A stretch of DNA of 64,000 nucleotides, taken from NCBI GenBank assembly GCA_902776835.1, contig CACYRK010000010.1, positions 1 through 64,000 on the forward strand, read 5' to 3'. Source of the DNA: an uncultured Bacteroidales bacterium (GTDB lineage Bacteria > Bacteroidota > Bacteroidia > Bacteroidales > Muribaculaceae). The translations under genes and the position numbers were made by a program. The notes below the pieces were generated by a model that was not told the origin of the DNA, did not search any database, and saw nothing but the letters and a program-made list of their open reading frames with translations. Below, in pieces: positions 33,788-42,780 of this stretch. Position 1 is the first letter of the stretch. Each line of letters begins with the position of its first letter.

Positions 33788-35509
33788 ATGAGTGCGCGAA
33801 TCAAAATAATGATAGCATGCTACGTGGCGTGCGTGCTGGCGGTGGCTGCCCAAGGGCAGTTTACCATCAGCGGGCATCCCGCTGTGCTTGATTCCTTGAC
33901 ACAAACTTATCTGTGCAGCGTGCCCGAGAGTGCTTTCGGACATGATTTCACCTCAATCATCAACTTCGACGACACCACCAGCATCGTTGAGGTCAACGGC
34001 AAAGGCGTTGCGAGGTCGGGCGACAAAGTAACGTTTGACTCGATTGCCGGCAATAGGCTTTATCCCGTGAAGTTTGCCTCCGACTCCGACACCATAACGC
34101 GGCACATCACATTCACTTATCTACCTATAGTAGAGTTAAATGGCTCGTATGCCAAGACTTACCGCAAGGGCGATATCGTATTCATCAAGCCCGACGGCAA
34201 CGCACAAATCATGCACGCCAAAATCAAGTGGCGTGGCGCCACCACCAACACCGGCGACAAGCACAAGCGCAACTACCACATCAAGTTTATCGACGAGGCC
34301 GGCGAGAAGATGGACCGCCAACTCTTCGAGGGCATGCGCAGCGACAACAACTGGCTCCTCGATGCCGGGCAAACCGATTTGGCACGCATCCGCAACCACG
34401 TGGGCATGCAACTGTGGCAGGACTTCGCCACCAAGCCTTACTATGCCGACCTCGAGCCGCGTGTGCGCACCGGCGTAAGCAGTGAGATGGTGGAACTGTT
34501 TCTCAACGGCCAATACATGGGATTTTACTCGATGGGCGAGGCAATCGACCGAAAGCAACTGAGGCTGCGAAAATACGACGAAGCCACACTCGACGTCTAC
34601 GGCCAACTGTGGAAAACCACAAAGTGGACCTCGCTGGTGTACATGAGCCAGGTGACCGAGGATTACCCGCCATTTAGCGACACCTGGAACGGCTACGAGG
34701 TGAAATATCCCGAACTCGACGACGTGGCGCCAACCGACTGGACCGTGATGCACGACGCCATCGACTTCGTGGCAAACAGCAGCAACGACGACTTTGTAGC
34801 GCACGTCGACGAATATTTCGACCTGCCCGTGCTGCGCGACTTCCAAGTTCTGATTCACACTCTGCTCGGTGTCGATAACTCAGGCAAAAACGTGTACTGG
34901 GCTTGCTACGACCGCACGGCGAGCACCATGCTTACCATCACGCCCTGGGACCTCGACGCGACGGTAGGGCAGTACTGGAACAACAGCAGCAATCCCAATC
35001 CCGCCGTGCTGCCCGAGCGCGAGTTTACCACGTCGCAGCGACTGTTTCGACGTCTCAACAGCCTCAATCCCAACGGCTACAAGATTGCGGTCATCAAGCG
35101 ATACCACCAGTTGCGCCAGGACATCCTCAGCGAGGACAACCTGATAGCGCGATATGTGGGATGCATCGAGTATTTGCAGCGATGCGGAGCCACGGCACGC
35201 GAGGAGGCACGATGGAGCGGCGACACCGACATCCAGGGCGCAACGCTCGACTTTGAGCACGAAAAAGCGTATATTGCCGACTGGATTCACCGCCGACTGC
35301 TATATCTCGACGAAAACACATTCAAATATGAGCCGATTCTCGGCGACGTGAACAGCGACGGCACAGTCAACGGCATCGACCTGAACTTGCTCATCAACCA
35401 GGTGCTGGGCAAGGACGAACCCATCCCCGAGGCCGACCTGAACAGCGACGGCACAGTCAACGGCATCGACCTGAACTTGCTCATCAACATTCTACTTGGA
35501 CTTGAATAA
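33788..35509 (+). CDS. Secreted CotH-kinase-like protein with dockerin pair (first paralogue)
   Basis: 573 residues. Signal peptide (IMIACYVACVLAVAAQG, residues ~7-23). A CotH-like domain occupies ~140-500: KWRGATTNTGDKHKRNYHIKF, LFLNGQYMGFYSMGEAIDRKQL and the metal/nucleotide motif TPWDLDATVGQYW near 380. CotH family proteins are atypical kinases, in Bacillus phosphorylating spore-coat proteins. The last ~60 residues are a dockerin pair with two nearly identical calcium loops (DVNSDGTVNGIDL and DLNSDGTVNGIDL, also nearly identical in DNA). It is likely exported and tethered by the dockerin; the substrate is unknown. Confidence 0.88.
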   Translation: MSARIKIMIACYVACVLAVAAQGQFTISGHPAVLDSLTQTYLCSVPESAFGHDFTSIINFDDTTSIVEVNGKGVARSGDKVTFDSIAGNRLYPVKFASDSDTITRHITFTYLPIVELNGSYAKTYRKGDIVFIKPDGNAQIMHAKIKWRGATTNTGDKHKRNYHIKFIDEAGEKMDRQLFEGMRSDNNWLLDAGQTDLARIRNHVGMQLWQDFATKPYYADLEPRVRTGVSSEMVELFLNGQYMGFYSMGEAIDRKQLRLRKYDEATLDVYGQLWKTTKWTSLVYMSQVTEDYPPFSDTWNGYEVKYPELDDVAPTDWTVMHDAIDFVANSSNDDFVAHVDEYFDLPVLRDFQVLIHTLLGVDNSGKNVYWACYDRTASTMLTITPWDLDATVGQYWNNSSNPNPAVLPEREFTTSQRLFRRLNSLNPNGYKIAVIKRYHQLRQDILSEDNLIARYVGCIEYLQRCGATAREEARWSGDTDIQGATLDFEHEKAYIADWIHRRLLYLDENTFKYEPILGDVNSDGTVNGIDLNLLINQVLGKDEPIPEADLNSDGTVNGIDLNLLINILLGLE

Positions 35510-35537
35510 CCTAATTATCACTTATATCATCAACGAC

Positions 35538-37262
35538 ATGAAACGATTTCTACTCCTTATCATAATGCCAATGTGGCTCCTGGCGGCACACAGCCAGTTG
35601 CGCATCAACGGCCTCACCGCGCTGCACGACAGCATAACCAACTTCTATCTGTGCAGCATCCCCGAGGACTATTTCGGCGCCAACTACGATGCCACGCTCG
35701 ACTTTTCGGAACTCGGCTGGACCGACGTCAGCATCGACGGCACAGCAGTCAGCAACGGCGAGTACACCTTCCAACTCGTGGAGGGCGGCAAATACTACCT
35801 AGTTACCGCCACTTGCGGATGCGAGGTGATACACACGCGCATCGGCTTCACCTATCTGCCCCTGGTGTGGCTGCAGGGCGAGTTTGGCCATGAATATGTC
35901 CGCGGTCTGGTAACCCTGTGCATGCCGGGCGAAGTCTCCGCCGGACAGTGGCATGCCAAGGTGAAATGGCGCGGATGGTACACTAATTATGACTTCAAGC
36001 ACAAGCGCAACTACCACATCAAGTTTGTCGATGCCAATGGCGAGAAGGTCGACCGCCGACTCTTTGGGCTTCGCAAGGACAATAGTTGGCTGCTCGACGC
36101 CGGACAAATCGACCTGGCGCGACTGCGCAACCGCACTGCAACTGAACTGTGGATGGACTTCAACGCGCGGCCTTACTGGGCCGACCGCGAGCCCGAGATG
36201 CTGCCTGGCGTGCGTGGCGAGGTGGTGGAGGTGTTTCTCAACGGCGAGTATCGGGGTGTTTTCGGCTTTACCGAGGCCCTCGACCGCAAACAACTGAAAA
36301 TCAAGAAATTTGACGAGACAACAACACCTAAGACCATACACGGGCAACTCTGGAAAACCGACCGCTACAACGAAATCACGCGCATGACCGGCATCAACAA
36401 CAACTGGAACAACAACAGCGCGCTATGGACTGGATATGAAATCAAGTATCCCGAAATCGAGGACGTGAAGCCCACCGACTGGAGCGTGCTGTACAACGCC
36501 ATCGACTTCGTGGCTAACAGCAGCGACTACGAGTTTTGCAAGCATGTGGGCGAATACTTCGACCTGCCCATGATACGCGACTACATGGTGCTCGTTCAGA
36601 CCCTCATGGCCGACGACAACAACGGCAAAAACATGGTGTGGGTGTGCTACGACCGCACCGAGGACAAGAAACTCACGCTCTTCCCCTGGGACCTCGACGT
36701 GACGCTGGGACAGTGCTGGAACAACGCCCACTACCACTATTCGGCGCAGGGATGGAACAAAGAGGTGTCGATGTCGCACCAATTGCTGCACCGGCTCAAA
36801 ACCCTCAACCCGGGACACTTCTACGACGGCGTAATCCAGCGTTACCACGAACTGCGCTCAACCATCCTGTCGCAGGAGAGCCTCACCCAGCGATATGCCG
36901 AAAAGTATGAGTTGCTCATGAACAGCGGGGCAGGGCAGCGCGAATCGGCACGATGGACCAACGACTCCGACATCGGCGGATACGACCTGAATTTTCCCAC
37001 CGAGTATAACTTCATCAAGAACTACATAGGCAAGCGACTCAACTACCTCGACCAGAACGTCTTCGTCTTCCGGCAGCCGCTCGTGGGCGACATCAACGGC
37101 GACTATATGGTCGACGCAGCCGACCTTAACGACGTGATCAACGCTATCCTGGGGCGCTACACCGGCAACCTGCAAGATGTCGACTACAACGGCGACGGCG
37201 TGGTCGATGTGCTTGACCTCAACACAATAATCAACGTGATTTTAGGCTCTAACAACCCATAG
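35538..37262 (+). CDS. Secreted CotH-kinase-like protein with dockerin pair (second paralogue)
   Basis: 574 residues, a paralogue of the preceding gene along the whole length. The start at 35538 (MKRFLLLIIMPMWLLAAHS) gives the signal peptide; an in-frame ATG at 35496 would overlap the neighbour's end. It shares DFKHKRNYHIKFVDANG, EVFLNGEYRGVFGFTEALDRKQLKIKKF and FPWDLDVTLGQCWNN. A dockerin pair (DINGDYMVDAADL, DYNGDGVVDVLDL) ends the protein. The gap is 28 bases and no terminator is visible, so it is probably co-transcribed with the first copy and with the glycosyltransferase 28 bases downstream. Confidence 0.88.
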   Translation: MKRFLLLIIMPMWLLAAHSQLRINGLTALHDSITNFYLCSIPEDYFGANYDATLDFSELGWTDVSIDGTAVSNGEYTFQLVEGGKYYLVTATCGCEVIHTRIGFTYLPLVWLQGEFGHEYVRGLVTLCMPGEVSAGQWHAKVKWRGWYTNYDFKHKRNYHIKFVDANGEKVDRRLFGLRKDNSWLLDAGQIDLARLRNRTATELWMDFNARPYWADREPEMLPGVRGEVVEVFLNGEYRGVFGFTEALDRKQLKIKKFDETTTPKTIHGQLWKTDRYNEITRMTGINNNWNNNSALWTGYEIKYPEIEDVKPTDWSVLYNAIDFVANSSDYEFCKHVGEYFDLPMIRDYMVLVQTLMADDNNGKNMVWVCYDRTEDKKLTLFPWDLDVTLGQCWNNAHYHYSAQGWNKEVSMSHQLLHRLKTLNPGHFYDGVIQRYHELRSTILSQESLTQRYAEKYELLMNSGAGQRESARWTNDSDIGGYDLNFPTEYNFIKNYIGKRLNYLDQNVFVFRQPLVGDINGDYMVDAADLNDVINAILGRYTGNLQDVDYNGDGVVDVLDLNTIINVILGSNNP

Positions 37263-37290
37263 CAACACATTTAAACAACCAACCGAGATT

Positions 37291-38406
37291 ATGATTAACG
37301 TTTTCCACATAGTGTCAAATAAGAAATGGAGCGGGCCCGAGGAGTATGCCTACGAATTGGCTTCGCGCTTGCGTCACGACAGCGACTTCTATGCCGAGAT
37401 AGTGTGCAAAAAGAATGAGCCGGTGCTCACGCATTTCAGGCGCCTCGAAATTCCCATCTCCATCCTGCCCCTCAAGGGCGTTACCGACATCGACAGCCCC
37501 ACGCGCTTCGCACGGCTGCTGAAAAAGGGCAAGAACATCGTGCACGTGCACACCTTCCACGACGCTTTCACCGCCGTGATGGCTCGCCGCATCAGCGAGA
37601 ATCCCAACACGCGCGTGGTGATGACCGTGCACGGCATAACCAAGCCGAAGGCCAACTACCTCTACCGCAAACTTTACCGCTCGGTCGACAAGTTTATCTT
37701 CGTCTCGCAGATGGCCTACGACCACTGGATGTCGGCAGCGCGCAATTTTAACCCCGACGCAGCATGTGTGATTCGCGACAGCGTTATGGAGAACCCGCTG
37801 GCACAACCCGCGCCGCAGTTGCGCGAGATGCTCGACCTTCAGCCCAACCAGCGACTAATCATGTATCACGGGCGCCTGGCTCCAGAGAAGGGCATCGACA
37901 TCGCTCTGCAAGCCGTCGCACAACTCGACCGCGACAAGTATCACTTCGCCATCATCGGCGACGGCAATCCAAAATATGTGGCGCAACTCAAAGGGTTCAT
38001 CGTGGCCAACAAACTGGTGCGCAATGTCACACTGCTGGGCTTCCGCGAGAATATGTCGGACCTCATCGCACAATGCGATTTCGGTGTGCTGCCTTCGGTG
38101 GAGCCCGAGGCAATGGGACTGGCCAACCTGGAATATATGATGCAGGGAAAGGCGCATATCAGCACCAACAACGGCGCACAGCAAGAGTATGTGAAAAACG
38201 GGCACAACGCGCTTCTCGTCGAACCCGGCAACGCTTTCAGCCTGGCAGCGGCCATCAAGAGTCTCATCGACGACAGGGAGGCTTGCCAGCGACTGGGACA
38301 GCAAGCCCTCGACGACTTTAACCGCGAACTCAACTACGACATCTTCTACAACCGCATCACACAACTCTACCGCGACGTCCTCGGCTTCAAGCAACCCCAA
38401 GAATAA
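37291..38406 (+). CDS. GT4-type glycosyltransferase
   Basis: 371 residues, GT-B fold. The C-terminal donor-binding half shows MYHGRLAPEKGIDIALQAVAQL (~190-212), FAIIGDGNPKYVAQL and the EX7E-like region EPEAMGLANLEYMMQGKAHIS (~272-292). It transfers a sugar from a nucleotide donor in surface glycan synthesis. Co-location with two exported CotH proteins suggests a shared cell-surface role, which is inference. A 29-bp tandem hairpin repeat follows the gene. Confidence 0.9.
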   Translation: MINVFHIVSNKKWSGPEEYAYELASRLRHDSDFYAEIVCKKNEPVLTHFRRLEIPISILPLKGVTDIDSPTRFARLLKKGKNIVHVHTFHDAFTAVMARRISENPNTRVVMTVHGITKPKANYLYRKLYRSVDKFIFVSQMAYDHWMSAARNFNPDAACVIRDSVMENPLAQPAPQLREMLDLQPNQRLIMYHGRLAPEKGIDIALQAVAQLDRDKYHFAIIGDGNPKYVAQLKGFIVANKLVRNVTLLGFRENMSDLIAQCDFGVLPSVEPEAMGLANLEYMMQGKAHISTNNGAQQEYVKNGHNALLVEPGNAFSLAAAIKSLIDDREACQRLGQQALDDFNRELNYDIFYNRITQLYRDVLGFKQPQE

Positions 38407-38440
38407 CTACGAGGGTGTCATAATTCACAGATTTGTAGGG

Positions 38441-38456
38441 ACGCGCCTTGGCGCGT
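38441..38456. other. Short perfect hairpin downstream of the glycosyltransferase
   Basis: ACGCGCC-tt-GGCGCGT, 7-bp stem, with no U-tract on either side. The role is unclear. Confidence 0.6.
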
Positions 38457-38521
38457 CGTAGAGTCAAGGTCGTAAATACCAGAGGGTTACCACGGCGTGC
38501 CTGGCACTGTCTCTGCGTGTC

Positions 38522-38608
38522 AATGTGTATTGCGAGACAGAGTCTCGTAAAATGTGTATTGCGAGACAGAGTCTCGTAAAATGTGTATTGCGAGACAGAG
38601 TCTCGTAA
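38522..38608. repeat. Three tandem 29-bp hairpin repeats
   Basis: Three perfect head-to-tail copies of a unit from AATGTGTATTG to CTCGTAA. Each contains CGAGAC-aga-GTCTCG, so each can form a 6-bp hairpin. It lies in the convergent gap between the glycosyltransferase (+) and the thioesterase (-). Confidence 0.9.
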
Positions 38609-38641
38609 GCCTAGCAGCCATGCTGCTGTCCTATATTTCCC

Positions 38642-39097
38642 TCACTCCACAGGATGGCGCTCGAAAGCCTCAATCTCGTCGCGCCAGCGCGCAGGAATGG
38701 GTGCAGGCACCAGCGAGTCGTCGGCGAGGTACACCATCACGCTCGAGCAGGTGCACTTAATCTGCCCGGTGTCACTGTTGATGAGTTGCTGAAACATGGT
38801 GAAACTCTTCGTGCCGATGTGGGTGATTTGCGTGAGCACCTGCAGCGGCTCGCCCCACACCGTCTGGTTCAGGAAGTCGCATTCCAGGTGGGCAATCATT
38901 GCCGGCGGATGACTCAGACTCATGGGCTCATGGTGCATCTGGTTGAAGTAGTCGACACGCCCCAGGTCGAACAGGCCCAGATATTTGGAGTTGTGCATGT
39001 GGCCGAGTGCGTCGATGTCGTCGAAGCGCATCTGCACCGTCGTGCGGCAATAAAAAGGTTGTGTGGCTATATAGCCGTGCTTGGGTTGCTCAATCAT
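38642..39097 (-). CDS. Acyl-CoA thioesterase (4HBT/hotdog family)
   Basis: A 151-residue single hotdog domain. The active-site stretch MRFDDIDALGHMHNSKYLGLFDLGRVDYF (~24-52) has the Asp and HMHN(S)K features of 4-hydroxybenzoyl-CoA thioesterase/FcbC-like enzymes. It hydrolyses acyl-CoAs; the natural substrate is unknown. It is transcribed after recF/DciA, 14 bases downstream of DUF721. Confidence 0.9.
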   Translation of the reverse strand: MIEQPKHGYIATQPFYCRTTVQMRFDDIDALGHMHNSKYLGLFDLGRVDYFNQMHHEPMSLSHPPAMIAHLECDFLNQTVWGEPLQVLTQITHIGTKSFTMFQQLINSDTGQIKCTCSSVMVYLADDSLVPAPIPARWRDEIEAFERHPVE

Positions 39098-39111
39098 ATT
39101 TTGATAAATCC

Positions 39112-39402
39112 TTAGTTGAAAACTATTTCCTTGATAACATCGCGCCCCAGCGCCTGGTTGATGCGAGCAATCAGCGTCGAGCGATGCATCATCAACTCAT
39201 TGCGCAGCACAGCGCTGGCGATGGTCACCGTCATCACGCCATCACGCACGGTGCGGCGCACGGTATAGCGATTGATGCCGGGGCCCACAATCTCGGGCCA
39301 CAGCGCAAGCGCTTGCTGCTGATCGAGTTCGCCATCGAGACGCTCCTGCTTGAGGAAGTCGTCAATCACCTCGCCCAGACGTTTTGGATAAGTGCGTTTC
39401 AT
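39112..39402 (-). CDS. DUF721/DciA-like protein
   Basis: 96 residues, start at 39402 (MKRTYPKRLGEV). The family signature ALWPEIVGPGINRYTVRRTVRDGVMTVTIASAVLRNEL (~33-70) identifies DUF721. In other phyla this domain is DciA, the ancestral loader of the replicative helicase DnaB. The gene starts 10 bases after recF, so the two form an operon that may join replication and repair at the origin or forks. The DciA function for this short Bacteroidetes form is inference. Confidence 0.85.
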   Translation of the reverse strand: MKRTYPKRLGEVIDDFLKQERLDGELDQQQALALWPEIVGPGINRYTVRRTVRDGVMTVTIASAVLRNELMMHRSTLIARINQALGRDVIKEIVFN

Positions 39403-39412
39403 AAGAGTGATG

Positions 39413-40507
39413 TCAGTGTGCCGGCACACAGGTGCCGTTTTCAACGATAAACATTGTGTGCTCGCCGGCCTGCCGCGCCATAATCTCGTCGAGGTGGGTG
39501 CGGTTGGTGTCGGTGATGAAGATTTGCCCGAATCGCTCGCTCGACACCACGTCGACGATGTGCTCAACACGACGTGCGTCGAGTTTGTCGAAGATGTCAT
39601 CAAGCAGCAGTATCGGCGTGGTGGGCACATGGCGCCGCAAGAAGTCGTATTGTGCCAGCCTGAGAGCAATGGTGTAAGTCTTGCACTGGCCCTGCGAACC
39701 CGTGTTGCGCATCGGGTGGGTGCCCAGCGTTAGTTCGATATCGTCGCGATGTGGGCCACGGCTGGTGTAGCCGAGCACCAAGTCGCGCTCGCGCGTGGCG
39801 GCAAGCGCCTGCTCCATCGTGGCATCATTCAGATGACTCACATAGTTCAGCGCCACCGGCTCGGCATCGCCCGCCACGGCAGCGTAGTATTCCATGAATA
39901 TCGGCGTGAAGTCGCGCGTCCACTTCTCGCGTGCGCTGTGTATCGTCGCCGCCGACTCGCACATCGCGTGCTCCACCGTCTCGTAGAGCAGCGCGTCGCG
40001 CATCTCGTTGCGCAGCATGCTGTTGCGCTGCTCGTGAGCCTTGGCGTAGCGAATCAGCGCCTCCATATATTGTGGGTTGCCCTGAGCAATGATCTGGTCC
40101 ATAAAGCGGCGACGCTCCTCGCCATTGCCGCGAATCAGGTCCCAGTCGAGCGGCGACACCATCACCAGCGGCAGCAGCCCGATGTGCTGGCTCAACCGCT
40201 GATACTCCTTGCCGCCACGGCTCACCGACTTACGCTTGCCGGCCTGCAACGCCACGCGGATATCCTCCGTAGCCTCACGCCTGCTGTAAGTGCCGTGCAG
40301 CATCATGAACGACTCGCCATGGCGAATCACCTCGGCATCACGCTGACGCACAAAACTCTTACAGAAACTCAAGAAGTAGATGGCGTCGAGCACGTTGGTC
40401 TTGCCCATGCCGTTGTTGCCAATCAGGCAGTTCACGCCGTCGCTAAAAGTGAGCGACTGCTCGGCAATGTTCTTATAATTTGTAATATCAATGTGTTTCA
40501 GTCGCAT
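39413..40507 (-). CDS. recF: DNA replication and repair protein RecF
   Basis: A 364-residue ABC-type ATPase that acts at single-strand gaps with RecO/RecR. Walker A GNNGMGKTN at residues ~30-38; ABC signature GSQGQCKTYTIALRLAQYDF near 272; Walker B TTPILLLDDIFDKLD near 300. It is expressed from a palindrome/promoter repeat and is first in an operon with the DUF721 gene. Confidence 0.95.
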   Translation of the reverse strand: MRLKHIDITNYKNIAEQSLTFSDGVNCLIGNNGMGKTNVLDAIYFLSFCKSFVRQRDAEVIRHGESFMMLHGTYSRREATEDIRVALQAGKRKSVSRGGKEYQRLSQHIGLLPLVMVSPLDWDLIRGNGEERRRFMDQIIAQGNPQYMEALIRYAKAHEQRNSMLRNEMRDALLYETVEHAMCESAATIHSAREKWTRDFTPIFMEYYAAVAGDAEPVALNYVSHLNDATMEQALAATRERDLVLGYTSRGPHRDDIELTLGTHPMRNTGSQGQCKTYTIALRLAQYDFLRRHVPTTPILLLDDIFDKLDARRVEHIVDVVSSERFGQIFITDTNRTHLDEIMARQAGEHTMFIVENGTCVPAH

Positions 40508-40523
40508 CTTCCTAATTTTATTG

Positions 40524-40590
40524 CAAAATTAGTGCAAGTTGAGAGCAATACAAAATGAAACACGAAGTTTTTCATTTTGTATTGCCGAAA
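40524..40590 (-). promoter_or_regulatory. Palindrome/promoter repeat, copy 4 (recF promoter)
   Basis: On the minus strand TTTG, 19 bases, TAATTTTG (40531-40524). The palindrome here, GCAATACAAAATGAAA (40545-40560) with TTTCATTTTGTATTGC (40570-40585), is a perfect 16-bp stem and differs from copies 1-3 by paired changes (covariation). Confidence 0.82.
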
Positions 40591-40645
40591 CGTAGCCTAA
40601 TTTCGCCGCTCCAGCGACTTCCCCACGAATCCCCTCCCTCACCCC

Positions 40646-40775
40646 CCAAAATGAATAAAATAGAACCGTCCCTTTTTGTTCATTTTTGATTTTACCATTT
40701 TTTTAAAATCCTATATCCCAGCATCATACCTCCAAAAGTGAATAAAAAGGAACCGTCCCCTTTTGTTCATTTTTG
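40646..40775. repeat. Pair of ~44-bp palindromic repeats
   Basis: Copies at 40646-40688 and 40732-40775 share CCAAAA(g)TGAATAAAA, then GAACCGTCC, then TTTTGTTCATTTTTG. Each copy is an imperfect palindrome (CCAAAA-TGAA-AAAA-GG ... CC-TTTT-TTCA-TTTTGG). No gene lies in 40591-40946; the remainder is A/T- and G-rich filler. Confidence 0.75.
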
Positions 40776-40946
40776 GCTTTTTTGGGGGAGGGGGGGAGGT
40801 GCGAGGGTGTATGGTAGGGCAAAATGCAAATCATCGAGCATTCGAATAATCGAACATTCGATGCGAAGCCTTTTGGCAGTGAAGTGGCGCAACAGCGTGC
40901 GGTAAGGCCTTGGGCTTCAGCCTAATGCCTGCGAATTGTGTGTTGG

Positions 40947-41807
40947 TTATAGTCCCCAGTGGAGTTTGTGGCGGAGGGTGGCGGCGAAGTTTTGGCCGGG
41001 CAGTTGGACGACGTGTGCGCTGAATGGCGCTTTTCGCACTGTCATGGTGGCTCCGATGGGCAGGGTGTAGGCCTCGCCGTCGAGACTGACGTGGAAATGT
41101 GTGGCTCGCGAGCGTGTGGCGATGGTCACGGCAGCGGTGTCGGGGACCACCATGGGTCGCATGGTGAGCGAGTGTGGCGACAGTGGCGAGATGGCCAGGC
41201 AAGGCGTCGACGGTGCGAGGATAGGCCCTCCGGCGCTCAGGTTGTAGGCCGTGCTGCCCGTGGGGGTGCAGATCACCAGTCCGTCGGCCTTGTAGGTGGT
41301 GAGCGGCTGGCTGTCGAGACTGGTTTCCATCTCGAGCATTGCTGTGCTGTCTTTTCGCAGGATTGCCACATCGTTGAGGGCGTAAGGGTGGTCGATGTCG
41401 ACCACGTCGCAGTCGACCTGCAGCATGGTTCGCCTGTCGATAAGCACCTTGTCGTGCAGGAGCAGTTCGACAGCCTCGACGGCTTGCGCGATGTTGCAAG
41501 CGGTGAGGTAGCCCAGGTGACCGGTGTTGACACCCATGATGGGCAGTTCGCGCTTGCCCACCCACATGACGGTGGTGAGGAAGGTGCCATCGCCGCCCAG
41601 ACTCAGTGCGGCATCGGCATCGACACCCTGTCGCGCGTCGAGGGCCGGCAAGGCTTTTCGGCCCGGCACCGACTGCCGGATGTATTGCTCAAAGTCCTGT
41701 TCCACCACCATCGGGATGTGGCGCGCCTCGAGAGCGTCGAGGAGGCCTACGATTTCGGGTAGATGCTCGTGTTGGCCGCCATTGCCAAAGATTGCGAGTT
41801 TTTTCAT
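40947..41807 (-). CDS. nadK: NAD kinase
   Basis: 286 residues that phosphorylate NAD to NADP. The signature GGDGTFLTT is near residue 72, the NTGHLGYLT segment near 93 and PTGSTAYNLSAGGPIL near 175; all are conserved. The start at 41807 (MKKLAIFGNGGQ) was chosen; an upstream ATG at 41852 adds a non-conserved tail. Divergent from pdxJ, an arrangement I recall as frequent in Bacteroidetes. Confidence 0.96.
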   Translation of the reverse strand: MKKLAIFGNGGQHEHLPEIVGLLDALEARHIPMVVEQDFEQYIRQSVPGRKALPALDARQGVDADAALSLGGDGTFLTTVMWVGKRELPIMGVNTGHLGYLTACNIAQAVEAVELLLHDKVLIDRRTMLQVDCDVVDIDHPYALNDVAILRKDSTAMLEMETSLDSQPLTTYKADGLVICTPTGSTAYNLSAGGPILAPSTPCLAISPLSPHSLTMRPMVVPDTAAVTIATRSRATHFHVSLDGEAYTLPIGATMTVRKAPFSAHVVQLPGQNFAATLRHKLHWGL

Positions 41808-41892
41808 CTTAAAAAACCTTATTTTTCCTGCAAAAAAGGGCCTTCTGACCACTTTTTAAGGGTATTCATTTTTATATCTCAATAATTCCACC

Positions 41893-41900
41893 TATTTTTG
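41893..41900 (+). promoter_or_regulatory. Probable -7 box of the pdxJ operon
   Basis: TATTTTTG with TTTT at 19 bases upstream: one mismatch to the -33 box. A stem TTCTCGCC...GGCGAGAA (41920-41949) lies between it and pdxJ. On the minus strand a TAAATTTG (41968-41961) could serve nadK. Confidence 0.55.
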
Positions 41901-42014
41901 CACAATGCAAAACAAGGCTTTCTCGCCTGTACGCCACGCATGGCGAGAACTATTGTGATGCAAATTTACAATAAAAAATGTAATTGTGCGTAATTGTAAT
42001 AAACAAAAATACCA

Positions 42015-42731
42015 ATGATGACACGACTTAGCGTTAACGTTAACAAAATAGCAACTTTGCGCAACGCCCGTGGCGGCAACGTGCCTTGCGTAGAAACCGT
42101 GGCAGTGGACTGCCAGCGTTGGGGTGCCGACGGCATCACAGTGCATCCGCGTCCCGACGAGCGCCACATCCGCCGCACCGACGTGTATGCCCTTCGCCCG
42201 CTGGTGACCACCGAGTTTAATATCGAGGGTTATCCGAGCGACGACTTTATGGCTCTCGTTCTCGACGTGAAACCCGAGCAGGTGACTCTGGTGCCCGATG
42301 CGCCTGGCGTGCTCACGTCGAATGCCGGTTGGGACGTGGCTTCCAACCTCGAGTTTCTCACCGACGTGGTGTCGCGGCTGCGTGCCGCGGGCATCCGTCC
42401 GAGCATCTTTGTGGGCACCGACCTCGACAACCTGCGGCTGGCAGCCCGCACGGGCACGGCTCGCGTGGAACTCTACACCGAGCCTTATGCTGCCGGGTAC
42501 ACTGCCGACCGCGAGAGCGCGGTGGCACCCTTTGTCGAGGCGGCCGAACTGGCACACGAGTTGGGCCTCGGCATCAATGCCGGGCACGACCTAGGCCTGC
42601 AGAACCTCACGTTCTTCCATGAGCGCGTGCCTCACCTGGCCGAGGTGTCGATAGGCCACCAACTCATCAGCGATGCCCTGTATTTGGGCCTCGAGGCTAC
42701 TGTGAAGGCTTATAAGGCCTGCTTGAAATAA
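42015..42731 (+). CDS. pdxJ: Pyridoxine 5'-phosphate synthase
   Basis: A 238-residue TIM barrel that condenses 1-deoxyxylulose 5-phosphate with 3-amino-2-oxopropyl phosphate to form vitamin B6 phosphate. Family motifs: [17 protein letters not shown] (~4-20), [16 protein letters not shown] (~38-53), ELYTEPYA near 155 and [12 protein letters not shown] near 190. Either of two adjacent ATGs may be used. It lies 49 bases before exbB on the same strand. Confidence 0.95.
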   Translation: MMTRLSVNVNKIATLRNARGGNVPCVETVAVDCQRWGADGITVHPRPDERHIRRTDVYALRPLVTTEFNIEGYPSDDFMALVLDVKPEQVTLVPDAPGVLTSNAGWDVASNLEFLTDVVSRLRAAGIRPSIFVGTDLDNLRLAARTGTARVELYTEPYAAGYTADRESAVAPFVEAAELAHELGLGINAGHDLGLQNLTFFHERVPHLAEVSIGHQLISDALYLGLEATVKAYKACLK

Positions 42732-42780
42732 GAATAAATCATAACACAAAATAATAACATTACACATTACACAACACACT

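Noticed and set aside
35496..35537. Alternative earlier start for the second CotH gene
   Set aside because: It overlaps the preceding stop codon and would place the signal peptide 14 residues inside the protein.
38522..38608. CRISPR suspicion for the 29-bp units
   Set aside because: Perfect head-to-tail copies without spacers.
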